DNA of 64,000 bases from Paguma larvata (GCA_030068075.1 CM057841.1:51191030-51255029), one strand, 5' to 3'; numbered from the stretch's first letter, positions 12,661-25,390 are shown. Numbers and translations: made by a program. Notes: a model not told the origin generated them from the letters alone.

Positions 12661-13267
12661 AAAGGTTAGTTTGTCTTCATACTTGGCGGCATCTCCCTAT
12701 TTGGCTCTAAGTCTGGCTGTTCTTGTTCAGTGTCCTGTACTTAGATTTACATGGCTCTTCCGATGCACCACGTTTCACATCTACTGTGATCGATAATCCA
12801 GTGCTAACCTTTGATGCAAATACCCCAATACACTAGCCTGGCAGGAGTCCATTCGGAGTGGCAGAAAGCAGATGACAGTAGATAACCTAGCCCTGCCCGT
12901 TTAAACCCCCTTCAGGCTTAGTTTTCCTCAACTCCAAAACGAAGATAGACGAGACGCTGCGTTGGTAAAATGAGCTTCTGACACCAACACTGCATGGTGT
13001 GTGATGTGATGACATTGTATACTAAAGCTTCAGAAGGCAGGTAGAGAACCTGGCTTCCATGGCTCCTGGGAGGTTTCCATATATGGGCTTCAGAGCATCC
13101 ACAAATGCCTTGGAACTGGGAGGCAGGTGAGGGTGTGCATAGTTGACGGTTTGGGCCTTTTTTCCGGGAAGAAATCTATAGTTTTCATCAGGTTCTGAAG
13201 AGCATTTGAGAAATCTTTCAAAAAAGAGTAAGAAGCTTCCATTAACCCTGTGCTTCCCCATGCCCAG

Positions 13268-13483
13268 ATCGGGGACCGTGTCATGGCGTTTGTCAATTAC
13301 AATGCCTGGGCAGAGGTGGTCTGCACACCAGTGGAATTTGTCTACAAGATCCCAGATGACATGAGCTTCTCAGAGGCTGCTGCATTCCCCATGAACTTCG
13401 TCACAGCCTATATGATGCTCTTCGAAGTTGCCAACCTCCGAGAAGGAATGTCTGTGCTCGTGCACTCAGCTGGCGGTGGCGTG
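13268..13483 (+). CDS. VAT1L: VAT1L exon 3: catalytic domain and start of Rossmann loop
   Basis: Seventy-two codons in phase 0 at both ends. It starts IGDRVMAFVNYNAWAEVV, the GDRV strand typical of MDR proteins. It continues through FVYKIPDDMSFSEAAAF and the helix around NFVTAYMMLFEVANL, and ends SVLVHSAGGGV. The last residues are the first half of the glycine-rich NAD(P)H-binding loop, completed by the next exon. No zinc-binding cysteine cluster is seen, as expected for the quinone-oxidoreductase branch. The acceptor follows tgcccag and the donor is gtg|gtaagt. Reading past the donor meets an in-frame TGA ending near 13558, so retention of this intron would truncate the protein. Confidence 0.96.
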
Positions 13484-14224
13484 GTAAGTTGGTTGGTTGT
13501 GCGTCCTCCTCCTCAAAATCGTTATGGTGAAAGTGGACTGATACCCAGTTGTCAGTGAGGTTCTTATGTGAGCTATGTCCATTAGTAAGGATGATCTCTG
13601 TGGTTCTGGATGAATCGCATGTGCATGGCTCATACAGATAGTTGTGCTGGGTGTAGAAGGAGCCTCTGGAGTTTGAGAAGTCTCCAAGATGGCATGTTAG
13701 GACTCAGTAGGTCTCAGAGATGGCTTCCGTCTTGGTATCACAATGGACTATTATGTCAATCATTGTGCAATGGCTATTAAGTCATATACTACTGATATTA
13801 TCTGAAACACCAAAATGGTGGGTGATTTACTTCTTCAATAAGTTTCTATGGATTCTGGGTTGTTCCTATGTTAATGACATCCTATTCATTTGTGTTCTGA
13901 TATATTTTCTTGAGTGGGAGGGGTGAGTAGAGACTGTATTAGCACTCTGGGAATCACACATAAACCTAAGAATGTCTCTGAGTGTAGTTGAACATGCTAA
14001 TATCACCTGTCAGGTGTGTCTTTGGTCAGGAGAGAAATAATAGAAATCCAAAGTTGCTGCCCTTCAGTTCAGGGACGGCAGAAATGTCTTCCATGGTTTG
14101 GATGTGTCTCAGCCCCAGACACTCAGTACATATTACATGCCTGCCATGTGATAAGCACTGTATTCCCATCGCAGTCTACCAGGGTCACAGTAGAACTCTC
14201 GTCTTTTTGAGTGGTAGAGGTATA

Positions 14225-14310
14225 GCTCATTAATTCAACAAGTGCTTATTATACACATACTATGTTCTGGATTCTATGGGTTGGAGATTAAAAAGAAAAG
14301 GTCCCGATAC
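14225..14310 (-). mobile_element. L2 3' end, antisense
   Basis: ttcaacaagtgcttattata and tactatgttctggattctat correspond to the complement of the L2 terminus. Confidence 0.55.
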
Positions 14311-15615
14311 ACCCTTTAGTGGGGTTTGCTCTCAGTATTGGTGATTTTGTGGTTTGGTGAGCTCAGAAACAAACTCACATGCTTGGGTCTATCATAAAGA
14401 TGTCTTCAGTGGAGGTTCTGGTAACAGTCATTCTTTCCTAATCTGGGCTTTCTACAACGATCAAAACCCTACACAGAGTAAAAAACATTTGTGTTTTGCT
14501 CTCCAAGAAGACAAACTCACATACAAAAATGTGAAGGCAAAGACGTGAAACTTAAGGAATATCTTCAATCACCTTAGCAAATTTGCTGATGTCTTTTGAC
14601 CATGAGTAAAGATATAATAAAATCTAAACATCCTTAGAAAAGAAATGGATTTCAGTGCCAGTGAATCCACTAACAGCAAGCAAGCCATTTAGAATGCTGG
14701 CATTTATGATCTCAGTGTGCTCAGCATACCCAGTGCCAGTGACTTGTTTTCATATTAACAACATAAGCTCCCATCTTGACAGTGGTGCCGATCTCTGTTC
14801 TGCTGAGAACCAGTGTTTAAACATTGGCACTGATGAGGTTTTCTTTTGTGTATTTTTTTTTTCATTTTGTGTTTGTTCCTGAAAGAGGCATGCATTGGGG
14901 GCATGTGTCTCACAAAAGGAAAGGAAACCTTGGGAAATAACAAAAGTTTTTATCATGCCTTATTCAGGGCTTCTAGACACTATAACAGTCAGACCCAAAG
15001 TGTGAAACAGATGAAAGCAAACTAGGGGAAGGGACGATGAGGTAGGAAGACAAGTCAGTGCCCGTTATACAGACTGATGTCTGAAGCTTTGCTGTAAACT
15101 CTTCGTTTCTAAAAGTAGGTGTAAAGAGAGAAAAACAACCAGCCACTCAAACTAGTTATTGGGGGAAACCATACTCAGTCCTGGGTTTTGAGACTGGGGA
15201 AATATTTCTCTGTGGTCCCTCATAAGAAATGTATGCCAATATGGGATAAACTGTCCTCAACAATACTGTTAAAATACATACAACTATCTCCGCGATACTT
15301 TTCTTATGGTGTACCCCTAATGTCATCTAGTAGCACCAAAGTAAAGCAAAATTTAGTGAAAGCAGGTATCTTGAGGCCTAAAGGATGAGGTCTGGCTTAA
15401 CCTACAGAGAGTTTGAAGGTGTCATTGGGCAGCCTATCTCTCAGGTCTCCTTGTATGGTGTTTCTCCCAACCAAGATTTGATAGGTGGTGCGTAACACTG
15501 AGTTCAAGGTGACCATTAGAGGAAAGACTTTGGCGAAGTGCACGTCCACGTGTGTGAACACTCACTCAAGCTGGGTGGGGTTGACACTATCTGACAAAAG
15601 CCAAAGAGTCCTAGG

Positions 15616-15810
15616 GAGGGGGGCGCCTGGGTGGCTCAGTCGGTTGAGCATCCGACTCTTGATTTCGGTTCAGGTCAAGATCCCAGGGTTGTGGGATCGA
15701 GCCCCACGTGAGGCTCCGCACTGAGCATGGAACCTGCTTGGGATTCTTTCTTTCTCTCTCTTTTCTCTCTGCCCCTCTTTCCTGCTCATGCTCTCTCTCT
15801 TTCTCCCTAA

Positions 15811-15843
<33 letters not shown>

Positions 15844-15844
15844 C
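15616..15844 (+). mobile_element. CAN-SINE, sense, with target-site duplication
   Basis: The head ggcgcctgggtggctcag is followed by a CT-rich block and an (AAC)11 tail. The 7-bp direct repeat gagtcct at 15606-15612 and 15845-15851 flanks it, consistent with L1-mediated insertion. Confidence 0.95.
15811..15844. repeat. (AAC)11 microsatellite in a SINE tail
   Basis: A perfect AAC run forms the 3' tail of the CAN-SINE at about 15616-15844, as commonly happens when a SINE A-rich tail expands into a simple repeat. Confidence 0.95.
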
Positions 15845-16065
15845 GAGTCCTCAGAAGAGTCCAGTCCTTCCATTGCCCCACCGTGGAAAGACCAGGCAGG
15901 GCTAGATTTCTCCCAAGAACACAACCAGCCACTGCTCTCGTGCTTGGGGGGGACCTCCCCAGGGAATACATTCTGTGTGTTATCTGTGGCATCCTGGGGA
16001 GAAATGGGGGTGGACAAACCTGGTAAGTGCAGCCTCTGGCTCATGTTCACTGTGGTAACAGGACA

Positions 16066-16460
16066 GTGACCTCCTGCAGACGTCACGCTCTAATCCCTGG
16101 CACCTGTGAGGAGTTTACCTTGCATGACAAAGGAATTTTGCAAATGTGATTAAGGTAAGGACCTTGAGATGGACAGAAGACCCTGGATTGTCCAGGTGGG
16201 CCCAATGTCACCACACGGATCCTTACAGTTAGAAAAGGAGGCAGAAGAGCCAGAAAGAGATTTAAAGATGTTATGCCTCTGGCTTTGCTGATGGAGGGAG
16301 AGACCACAAGCCAAGGCATATCGGCGGTCTCCAGATGCTAGAAAAGACAGGGATGTGGGTTCTTCCCCTGAAGCTTCTGGAAGGAACACTTTGATTTTAG
16401 CTGAGTGAAATCCATTTTGGACTTCTGATCTCCAGAAAGAAATAGAATACATCTGTTTTT
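16066..16460 (+). mobile_element. MaLR/ERV-derived LTR-like element
   Basis: Contains the series tgattaaggtaaggacctt, gattgtccaggtgggccca, gagaccacaagccaaggca, attttagctgagtgaaatcc and cttctgatctccagaa, the characteristic blocks of an old mammalian LTR family. The exact family name is not certain. Confidence 0.65.
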
Positions 16461-16689
16461 TTCGGGAGCCGCTATTTGTGGAAATTGATGGGTAGTTCCT
16501 GTGGCCGCAGCAATGAGAAATGAATACAGCCGCTTTCCCTGGGCTGCCTCACTTTTCACTGCGCAGAGCCCGCAGGGGCCTGGAGAAAATGCACGCGGCC
16601 AGCAGCAAAACTAGGATCCGCACCCGAGTCTGGCTGATGCCAAAACCTATTCTCTCTCCACTCGACAGCCTGGAATGTTGAGAGAACCC

Positions 16690-16800
16690 AAATCATTCAT
16701 TCCTTCATTTATTCATTTGCTTGACAAATGCTTGTTCGACCTCTACACAGTGCTAACCATAGAGCCGAGGGCCGTGGCCCAGGTATGTGTTTTCTAACTT
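16690..16800 (-). mobile_element. L2 3' end, antisense
   Basis: attcattccttcatttattc, gacaaatgcttgttcgacct. Confidence 0.6.
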
Positions 16801-16987
16801 GATGTTGATGGGGTGACAGAGATTAGACCCAATTAGGATCAAGTTTCCCAGATCGAGTTAACATGAAGTTCGCAGTTCTCATGGCGCCAAGACTGCTGTC
16901 TGATTTTTATCCAAGGCTGGGGAATTTGCAGACAGATGCGTGGAACGCCAGCCTCAATTGTAATTTTGAAGGACACTAAAACAGCAG

Positions 16988-17441
16988 AGCAGTCCCCGCC
17001 TTCTCCAAGGGCGGTACTTTCCAAGACCCTCAGGGGATGCCCGAAACCACAGGTAGTACCAGACCCTAGGCGGACCATGTTTTTTCCTACACGTACACTC
17101 CTGTGATAAGGTTTAATTTATAAATCAGGCACAGTAAGAGGTTAACAACCGCAACAGCACATAGAACCACTGCAACAGTATACTGTAATAAAAGTTATAT
17201 GAACGGGATCTTTCTCCAAGTACTGTTCTGTACTCACCGCTCTCGTGATGGTGTGAGCTGCTAGAATGCCTACGTGGTGACTTGAAGGGACGTGAGTGGC
17301 GTAAGCCTTGGGACACGGCGTTAGGCTACTACTGACTTTCTGGTCATCCCTCCGAAGGGGGATCATGCGCTTCCGGACCCAGGTTGATCGCGAGCAGCTG
17401 AAACCGGGGAAAGCAAAACCGCGGATAAGGGGGGTGACTAC
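16988..17441. mobile_element. Tigger/MER2-like DNA transposon
   Basis: The left end (cagtccccgccttctcc..gg) and the complement of the right end (tagtcacccccttatccgcgg) are imperfect inverted repeats. The interior has ccaagaccctcaggggatgc, tttataaatcaggcacagt and taataaaagttatatgaac, familiar from a pogo/Tigger-type non-autonomous family. No transposase remains. Confidence 0.65.
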
Positions 17442-18349
17442 ATCGGAAAAGCGATCTCTCCAGAGCAGGCTCCTTTCTCAGTGGAGCTGCCCGAGGGTCT
17501 GCACGGCTCTCTCGCATCTTTGAAGACACTCCCCCCTCCCCCACCCCCCACTCCCCCACTGACAGTAGCAGAACCGGATGGTCTGAGAAGGTAAAGCCCC
17601 AATCACATCTTACAAAATAAGTAACCGAGTGGGGCTCAAGTCAAGAACTTCATGATGAGGATTTTACTGCCTATCCTGTTTCACAAGCTGCTATGACCTG
17701 GAGCACCTCGACTGGGATGTGCTCAGTTTCTGGAGATCAGCACGACTGTCACCCTCTGGGTATTTGCTTCTGTGGCTGACATTTGATGCTTTCCAGTTTT
17801 TGGTGTCTTTTTACCTTTCCGTCATGTCAGCTGAACAGAGAGAAGGCAGCCCGAGACGGGCCACGGATCTTGGAAAGGAAAGCAGAACTCAACTTTCAGA
17901 CAGAGTTAAATGGCTACTACTCAATTATTAAATTCTATTCATTATAGATGGGGCATTTCCCAGTGTCGCTCAAATCCCTCTGAAGAAGAACCACAGGAAG
18001 GAGAGCCAGGATCCTTGGAGGGGGGCGCCCTGAGGCACCCCCGCACCTCATGTGGTCCTCCCTGAATGGCCGACTAACCATATATCACATTAACACTACA
18101 CTATTGGAGCCCCGGGGAGCGTGGGGGTCCCAGCGTGTTGGAGGATTTGGACGTATCAGATAGTCATTCCATTTTAGCAGAAAAGACACGACCGTCTGCA
18201 GAATCACTATGCGAGAATATTTTGTTGAAAACAAACCTGTCATTGATCATGAAAGGCACTAACATCTACCCAGAGAGTCTAGCTAGCAATCCAGGAATCA
18301 TGGTGAGGCCTTCTCCTGCCTGCGAGAAGTTTCCACATCCTGTGATTCA

Positions 18350-18750
18350 GTCCTTTAGTCATTCACTCATCCGGCACAGAGGGAGCAAGGGCCCGCTCAG
18401 TTTCTGACATTGGATTAGGCACTAGGCATTCAGAGCAAAAAAAACGGGTTTTCTTCATTCAGTGAGAAGCCCTATCAATGAAAGGTGGGCATATAAATCA
18501 AATAATCACTTGAATAAGTTTGCCCAGTGCTAGGAAAGGGAGAAAGAAGCCAAAAGGGTGCTTATGATAGGAAAATGACCTGGGGTAGGGGTGAGTGCGA
18601 AGTCGGTGGGGGGGGGGTGTCCCCCAAGGAAGTGGTGTTTGCACTGTGATCTCAGGATGATAAGCAGATACACTGGACAGGAGTGGAGATAAGGGGGGGA
18701 GGGGAGGGCCTTCACGAGAAATAGAGGCAGGGGTAGGCATAAAGAATTCC
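18350..18750 (-). mobile_element. L2 fragment, antisense, diverged
   Basis: agtcattcactcatccggca and tggattaggcactaggcatt, then L2-like complement to about 18750. It includes a run of ten G near 18608. Confidence 0.5.
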
Positions 18751-18769
18751 AGACAATAGGACCTTCCTT

Positions 18770-18960
18770 ATGTCTACCCACCACTCCCTGCCCATCTCCC
18801 GCTGTCTTTCTTACGGCCTCGGTCTCTCTCGCCCACTCTACTGCAACAGCCATTTTATTGCCTTTCTGTGCACAGTCGGCTGAGTCAGCTCTAATGGCAG
18901 CCAATACCCCAATCTGCTCTTGTCACTCCTTGTGATCCATGGACACTCCCACTGTTGGGA
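18770..18960 (+). mobile_element. L2-like fragment, sense
   Basis: C/T-rich ctgcaacagccattttattg and gtcactccttgtgatccatg resemble the L2 3' region; weak. Confidence 0.4.
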
Positions 18961-19639
18961 GGACAAAGTTCAGTCTCCTTAGCTTCTTGGCACACATGGC
19001 CCTCATCGTCTGGATCTTGTCTTTCTCTCTTGCCACTTCTCCCTACATCCCTCTTCTTTTGGTGACACGGGACTTGCAGCTTCCATAGGTGTGTGGCCAA
19101 GATGGCCACCCAGCCAGGGACCGCATTTTCAAGCCGCCCCTCTCCCCCCGTACCCCCCCCTCCCAGTCTCTGCATCTAGCTGGGGCCACACACCCGAGCC
19201 CAAGCTAGCGGGCCATGGCAGAGGCCATGTGGTGCACACCGCTTCCCTTGTGCCTCTTCTCGTGAGACCCTCTGTGCTGTCTTCCTAGTTTCTTGGCAGA
19301 TGGTGAGGGTGACCCAGGAGCAGATGTTAAAGACAGCAGAGCCTCCATCTGCTCAGGACCCTCAATTACTGCCTTGTCGTGCCTTGTCGTGCCCCTGCCC
19401 CTCCTCCGCCACCATTTAGACTGTATGTGAGCAGGGCGGGGGAGAAACTTCTGTTGTCTTAATTGCTGAGATTCCCGGGATCGCCTGTTACAGCAGCGAG
19501 CACTGCATTTCCCTTCCTCCACACTGAGGGCCTCTGACGTTCCTGCGTCCCCAGGCTGCACCTGCCTCCTCCCTCTGCTGTCCTCAGGGTGACGGCGAAG
19601 GCAGGGGCCCTGGAGGCAGAGAGTCTCCATCCACGGCCC

Positions 19640-19810
19640 ACCTTCTTGGGCAGGTGAGCAAGCTACTCGGCTTCTCAGTTTTCTCATTCACATAATGGGA
19701 ACGATAACAGTACATTTACTCCTCGGTGGGTTTTGTGTCTGTCAACTGAGTTGATGCTTAGGAAGCACCTCGCACAAAACCAGACACAGAGTGTGAACTA
19801 TTATCATCAT
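19640..19810 (+). mobile_element. MIR, sense
   Basis: cttctcagttttctcattca, ataatgggaacgataacag and gtgaactattatcatcatt. Confidence 0.8.
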
Positions 19811-20439
19811 TACTATTATCGATTGGTTTGCTCATCTTATCCCCTCCCCCAGCCTACAAGCCCCCTCCATCAGAGCACCTGGGTCTTACTCTTTTTTGCT
19901 TATTCCTTGCTATATAATAAGTGCAGCAAACATTGGTGTATCAAAAAGCCGTGGCAGGCCATTTTTCTATGTTCTAGAAAAGTTATTTGCTGAGCTAAGG
20001 AGAGCCCTGTCAGTGAGTTAATCCTGGGGAAGAAAATCATTTCTAGTGATCTTGTAAATTTCAATCTATTAAGAGGTCCTCCGTGTCCTTGCTCAGCCAT
20101 TGAATGTTCTGAATATTTTTAGCAGATATTTTTGCCTGCATTCAGTGTCCGTTACTCATTGAATGAAGCCCCTTTTCATGGCCCTGTGGCTGTCCCACCC
20201 ATCACCTCCTCCATCATTCTGTGGTCCAGCGTGTGGTCAGTCTGTATCCTTCAGCACCCCAACTAGCAGGTACATGCATGAGACCTCAGAGCAGGAAGGA
20301 AACAAAGACAGATACCAGCCTGTGTCAAATAAACACTAGAAACTTTGAAAAATGTGACTCATGTAGCCCTCGTAACAGCCCTCCCCCATTGGAACCCATT
20401 GGATAGCACTTGACAGTGAAGAGACGGTGCCTGAGCTCT

Positions 20440-20605
20440 AGAGACAGACCCCCTGCCCCATCTTCCTAGCCACCCTAAGACTCCATTTCCTCATCTGTAA
20501 AATGGGGGTCATATCAGTGCCTGCCTTAGGTGGTCCTTGTGAGCTTGGGACTGTGCTTGGCACATGACAAACATCCAGTGAAATTTAGCCATTATAATTT
20601 CCCAG
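20440..20605 (+). mobile_element. MIR, sense
   Basis: ccatttcctcatctgtaaaa then gactgtgcttggcacatgac. Confidence 0.85.
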
Positions 20606-20935
20606 GTTAAGACGTTCTGTTTTGTTTCCAAGCCTGAAAAGTTAATTCGTAGGAAAGGTCCAACCTGAAGGCATATATCCGGGGCCAGGAACTCCCAATC
20701 CAGTGCTCCTGACACTACGCCGCAGCCGTGGCCTCGGGAATGTGGGCGCCTCCCCCGTTTCTTCTGCCCGCCCCACCTTGTACCGCGGACAAGGAGGACT
20801 TTACTAGAGCAAGACCTTCCGCCTCTCAGGACCTACCTACAACACTAGGAAACGAAGCCTCTAAAATATTAAAGAGAACAAAGTGGCTCTGTCTTCTCCT
20901 TCATGAATAATCAAAGGTATGAGGATACGCAGAAC

Positions 20936-20955
20936 GGCAGCAGCAGCAGCAGCAA
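20936..20955. repeat. Short (CAG)n run
   Basis: Six consecutive CAG/AGC units in intron 3. Not in coding sequence. Confidence 0.9.
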
Positions 20956-21384
20956 GGGCCTCAGCCTGAGGACTCTGGGATGCCTAACACCCTGTTCTCT
21001 CAAGACCCCAAGATTAAGGCCCTCACCTTCCTAAATGTCACAGGTGCTTTGGTGACATGTCACGGAGCCACACCCCACATCTCTGCTCCTGGGAACCTCT
21101 GAGGCTGGCAGTCGGTGCTTGGATTCCTCACGTCAGCAGTATGCCTTAGGTTAAGGAAGAATATATCTAAAATCATGTCTTCCAAGTGGTGTCTGTGTCT
21201 ACAAAAGCCTCATTTGATCTTGACTCTAGCTGCTTTTAACTCCTTTATAGTAAATCATGACCGGGTCAAAGAAGCTATCTTTATCATAAATAGCATAAAG
21301 GTTAAATTTGGCCTCTGAGATGGAATTCATTCACTCAATAGTAGTTGAATAAATATATCAGTTCACAAGAGGATAAGGCCTAAA

Positions 21385-21535
21385 ATAGACGGAGCCCAGC
21401 CGTTTCCATACACCGCCCTTGAGGCAGATACTATCATATCCTCATTTTCACAAAGAAACTGAGACACAAAGAGGTTGAGTAACTTGCTCCAGGTCCCACA
21501 GCTAGGAAGAGAAAGAGCTGGTTTGTGAACTTGGG
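21385..21535 (-). mobile_element. MIR, antisense
   Basis: catatcctcattttcacaaa, gaggttgagtaacttgctcc, ggtcccacagctaggaag. Confidence 0.85.
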
Positions 21536-21984
21536 TCCCTTTGATACAGTTTTCAAGTATGAGGTGATGCTGACAGGTTGGCCATGCTGATAGAGACCCT
21601 GCTTCTGCTGGGATGGATTCCAGTCCGTGAGTTTCGTTGGTAGGATTTCCCCTCCAGGAGCTGAGGACAACCTGGGGTTGCCCAGGAACTCAAGGGTCCT
21701 CAGGAAGAGGGGAGGATCTTCTTTGGACATGGACAACTTCTCAAGGAGCCAGGCACATGTAGCCCTGGATCTGCCCTTGATGTTGACCGTCCGGCTGAAA
21801 GTGAGCCCCGGCTGTCGGGCTGGGGAAGGCAGGGATGGTGTGATCTCTTCATCCCTGTATCCTGAGCCCTGAGCCAGGACCTGACACAGTGGAGTCAGTG
21901 AAAAGATATTTGCAGAGGAAATGAAGGAAGGGAAAGGAGGTAAGAGTGGGGCCCTCAAAGCAGCATTTAAGTTATGAAGACAGC

Positions 21985-22245
21985 ATGAAACATAAAGGTC
22001 TGGATTCTGGAATCAGAACCGGTTTTCATCCTAGCTCTCTAGACCTTGAACAAGTACTTTAACTTCACTGGACCTTGTTTCTTCATCTGTAAAAAATGGA
22101 TATAATACCTATCTCCTAGTTTTTATATGGCGTTTTAAAAGAGCATTATGGAATGGGCTTCATATGCTATCTGGTGCACAGAAAACTCAAGCGTCAGCGG
22201 CTATTATTAGTAGTATTATTACTAACATGTTATTATTACCGTTAT
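21985..22245 (+). mobile_element. MIR, sense
   Basis: ctagaccttgaacaagtact, tgtttcttcatctgtaaaaa, ataatacctatctcctag. Confidence 0.85.
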
Positions 22246-22959
22246 CTGATTAGAAAATATAAGTCAACAGCACTCTGGCATTTACAGCCAGCAGCCAGTG
22301 GGCAGCAAACAGGACACAGTCAACTGGCGGCTGGTTGGTGAAACCTGGAGCGACAGGCAGCTAACGCCGATCTCGGCTCCCTCTACGTGTCTTCCCTGAC
22401 AGTTCAGTGTTAGTGGGGTTGTCACACAAGCCCCTTTCCAGACATCACTCTTCTCAGACACGGGAGACATAACTAGACTTTAAGGAAAATCTCGCTTCAT
22501 AATTCCAGCCGTTGGACACGAGCCGAGAACTCCAAACACACGAACGAGTCTTTGCTGAGTTTATATGACTCTGAGGACCCATCCACTTCCCAGCGACACA
22601 CCCAAAGGGCACAGTTGCTTTTCAGAATATTATTGCCCTCATTAAGATGCAAAATCAGTTCAGCTGGGAAGGAGTGAGATGCCTAGCAAGGAGCAGCCTC
22701 GTTTGTTCTCACGAACACCACCGGGTTATGTGGGCCACGGGCCGGGAGCCCTATAGCACCCTGCGGTGCACGTCATGGTACTCACCACTGCCCCTCACTC
22801 ACCCCCCGTTCAACATGCACTCGGGCTTCTCAACTGTGCGATCGATCGGAAACTGAGGTGAAACTTGAACCCCACCTTTGCTCAGGCATGGTGGAGTCCT
22901 CCCGCCCTGCCTCCATCCTTCCTGGCCCACACTCACCACACTTGGTCATGACCCCCTGA

Positions 22960-23150
22960 CCCTGCCTCTCTCTCATCTCTCTTTGCCTCATTCTTTTTCC
23001 CTTTGTCTATCTTTCTGCTTCTCTGTATCCTCTGGCTGCATCTCTCTTGTGCTTGCTTCTTTCTCTCTTTCCCTGTACCTTTCGGTTTCTCTTCTTCTCT
23101 TTTTCTCCTTCCTTCTCTCTCTCTCTCCCTTTCTCTCCCCCACCCCCTCC
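22960..23150. repeat. Pyrimidine-rich CT/CTTT low-complexity tract
   Basis: About 190 bp of mostly C and T, including short (TC)n runs near 23114-23135. It produces long spurious Ser/Leu/Phe-rich and Arg/Glu-rich reading frames on both strands. Confidence 0.9.
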
Positions 23151-23949
23151 CAAAGCCTGCAGTCTCATGGATATGATGCGTATTTCCCAGGGGCACATGG
23201 ATCTCTGATGGCAGTGTTGATAGGTACTGTGGTAGGAGTACAGGGCGCTGTGACTGTAGGACGTGGGCCCTGAGCACCTGGTCTGGAGCATCAGAGGTGA
23301 CTGTGCTTAGGAGGAAACTTAGAGCTGGTATCTAAGGATGAGCAGGAGACAGAGGTAAGAACAGTGAAGGGAGGAGGGATGGGAGGTTACAGGAATGGGC
23401 AATGACATGGAATCTATCCAGACAAAGAAGTGACGGTGAATGATTGGCAGATAAGTGACCACCGAGCAGCCATGTTGACAGTCTCATCCTTTTCCTGGTC
23501 CGAAGAGCCATGTGGAGTCGTAGAGGGTTTTGAGCAGAGATTTAGCTCATGGTTGACATTTTCATAAGCTCCTGTGCTGCCGGAAGGTGAATAGATTGAG
23601 TGGGTCAGCGTGTCAGCTGGGTGACTTCGAGATGGCTAAGTTCCAGAGTGTTCTCTCAGCTTCCCTCATTAGAGCAGTTAGGGGGAGGGCAGATTTACTG
23701 TAAAATGAGTCAGTCCCACTGCTGCTTCTGTAAAATCTGGTAGACTCGCTGTTTCGTCAGTGAAACGAGGAAGACCCCATGGTTTCTAAGGTCCTGTCCA
23801 TCCACTCCCCTTGGCGAGCCTGTATTTCCTTGTGATGTTTTCGTCTTTCCTTTCCAATGCGAACTTCCTTAACCTCTCGCTCTCGTCACCAGCACCCTCT
23901 CGCCTAACCCTGGGCCCCCTTCCTTGAACTTTCAGAGCGTTAGAGAAAC

Positions 23950-24160
23950 GGTTAACAACGGTTGTTAAGCATTCAGTCTTTGGGGCAGACTTCTGATTTG
24001 AATCCTGAGTTCTAGGACTTCTTACTTAGCTGTGGTTTGCTTTCTGCATGGACAGCATAGTTGGTTCCACCTGCTTCGCAGTAGTGGGAGTCCTGAATGA
24101 ACCAATGTGTGTAAGACATTCAAATAATGCCTGGCCACAGAGGGACTGAATAAACGTCAC
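23950..24160 (+). mobile_element. MIR, sense, diverged
   Basis: gatttgaatcctgagttcta at the left and aataatgcctggccacagag at the 3' end. Confidence 0.65.
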
Positions 24161-25199
24161 CTAGTAAAACTAGTGGGTGCTGTGATGTGCCATCTAGAAG
24201 ACCCTTCAGGGCTGAGGGGCCATTTTCCCCAGCTGCTGGGGGTGGGGGTGCGGAGCCTCCTGATGACTGTATCGCTCTCCAGGAATAGCCCTTGGGGAAG
24301 GGAGCTGCCTTATCATGTTTCCTGCCCCTTGCTGGTGCAGCCTGTGTTCCCATCACTGTTGCTAGAGGGCTACAAAAGCCTAGTCCCCTCGCCCCAATGG
24401 AGACAACGATGAAGGGCTAGCCCGGATTTGGAGCCACTTGTGGGACAAGCTAAAGCATCTCTTGGCGACTGTACCACAGCTCAGCTTCCCCTCTCTGACC
24501 AGTCCTGTTTCGCTCATTCCTGGGCAGATGCTGTTCCCGAGGGTACTCCCCAGTGAACACCCTGCATGCGGATCCCTGCTCAGAGTCCTTCTTCAGGGAG
24601 CCTGGCCAACCATGATTATTGCAGTGACCGTAACTACTATCAGACGTCGTTATCTGGAGCCCTGCGCAAACCTGGTGCCCTACCCAGTCCATTGGATGAA
24701 TTCCTCAGTGATGGTCCCCATTTAGACCTCGCCGCAGGGCCCCAGACTCACTTAGTTCAGGAAGTGAGATTCTCCTTTCTGAGAATCCTCCTGGTGTCTA
24801 GAAGTCTGCCAAGGGTCCAGGAGGAGCTAACAAATGCTAACAGGTTGAATAAGTTGGGTGAATAAGGAAGCTGGTGAATATTTGTTGTCTTCCTAAATCA
24901 TCTGGGTTTCTCTGGGTATTAACGAATCCAGGAAGCGTGCCCACCCAAACATCAGAGTAACTTCACACTATGGCCCTGAGCTGGGTAAAGGGAGCCCTGG
25001 GCTTTCGTCTCCTGTGGTGGGCTTTGCCACCATTATCAAGGAGAGAGAAGTGACGTTATTCTGGGGTCGGCCTAAAGAAGAGAAGCTCAACTAAAAGATG
25101 AAGGTGTATTTCTTTTTATCAGGGCAAGTTACTTAAGCTCTTGGGACCCCACTTTCCTTGTCTTTATCATGAGGTGTTGATGTGAGTGTTCAGTGAGTT

Positions 25200-25390
25200 G
25201 AGTCAGTGGTTTCCAAAGTGTGGTCCCTGGACCGTCAGCATCACCCGGGCACCTGTTAGAAATGCCAGTTCTTGGGCCCCAGCGCAGACTACAGCGTCAC
25301 AAACCAGGATGGGACCCACAATCTGGGTCACCCCCAGGAGACTCCAATGCAAGCTCCGGTGCAACGATCCAGAGAGCTTACTTAGAACAG
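25200..25390 (-). mobile_element. MER5A-like hAT element
   Basis: cagtggtttccaaagtgtgg, ctggaccgtcagcatcaccc, cacctgttagaaatgccag and an end region near 25350 follow the MER5A order. Confidence 0.75.

Larger units (their letters stand above)
9312..13267 (+). other. VAT1L: VAT1L intron 2
   Basis: This 3,956-bp intron has a gtaatg donor and a tgcccag acceptor. It holds MIR fragments near 10190-10325, 11765-11940, 12000-12170 and 12575-12660, and a short L2-like piece near 11705. An AT-rich stretch at 9740-9960 could be an old L1 3' end but is too diverged to name. A pure A run lies at 11251-11262. No CAN-SINE and no second gene are visible. Confidence 0.85.

Noticed and set aside
19205..19687. 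160-codon minus-strand reading frame
   Set aside because: Arg/Gly/Ser-rich with no domain, and it extends into a MIR; not supported as a gene.
21434..21958. 174-codon minus-strand reading frame
   Set aside because: It overlaps an antisense MIR, has no recognisable domain, no splice or promoter support, and lies in intron 3.
22878..23273. 131-codon plus-strand and 114-codon minus-strand frames
   Set aside because: Both are translations of the pyrimidine/purine low-complexity tract.
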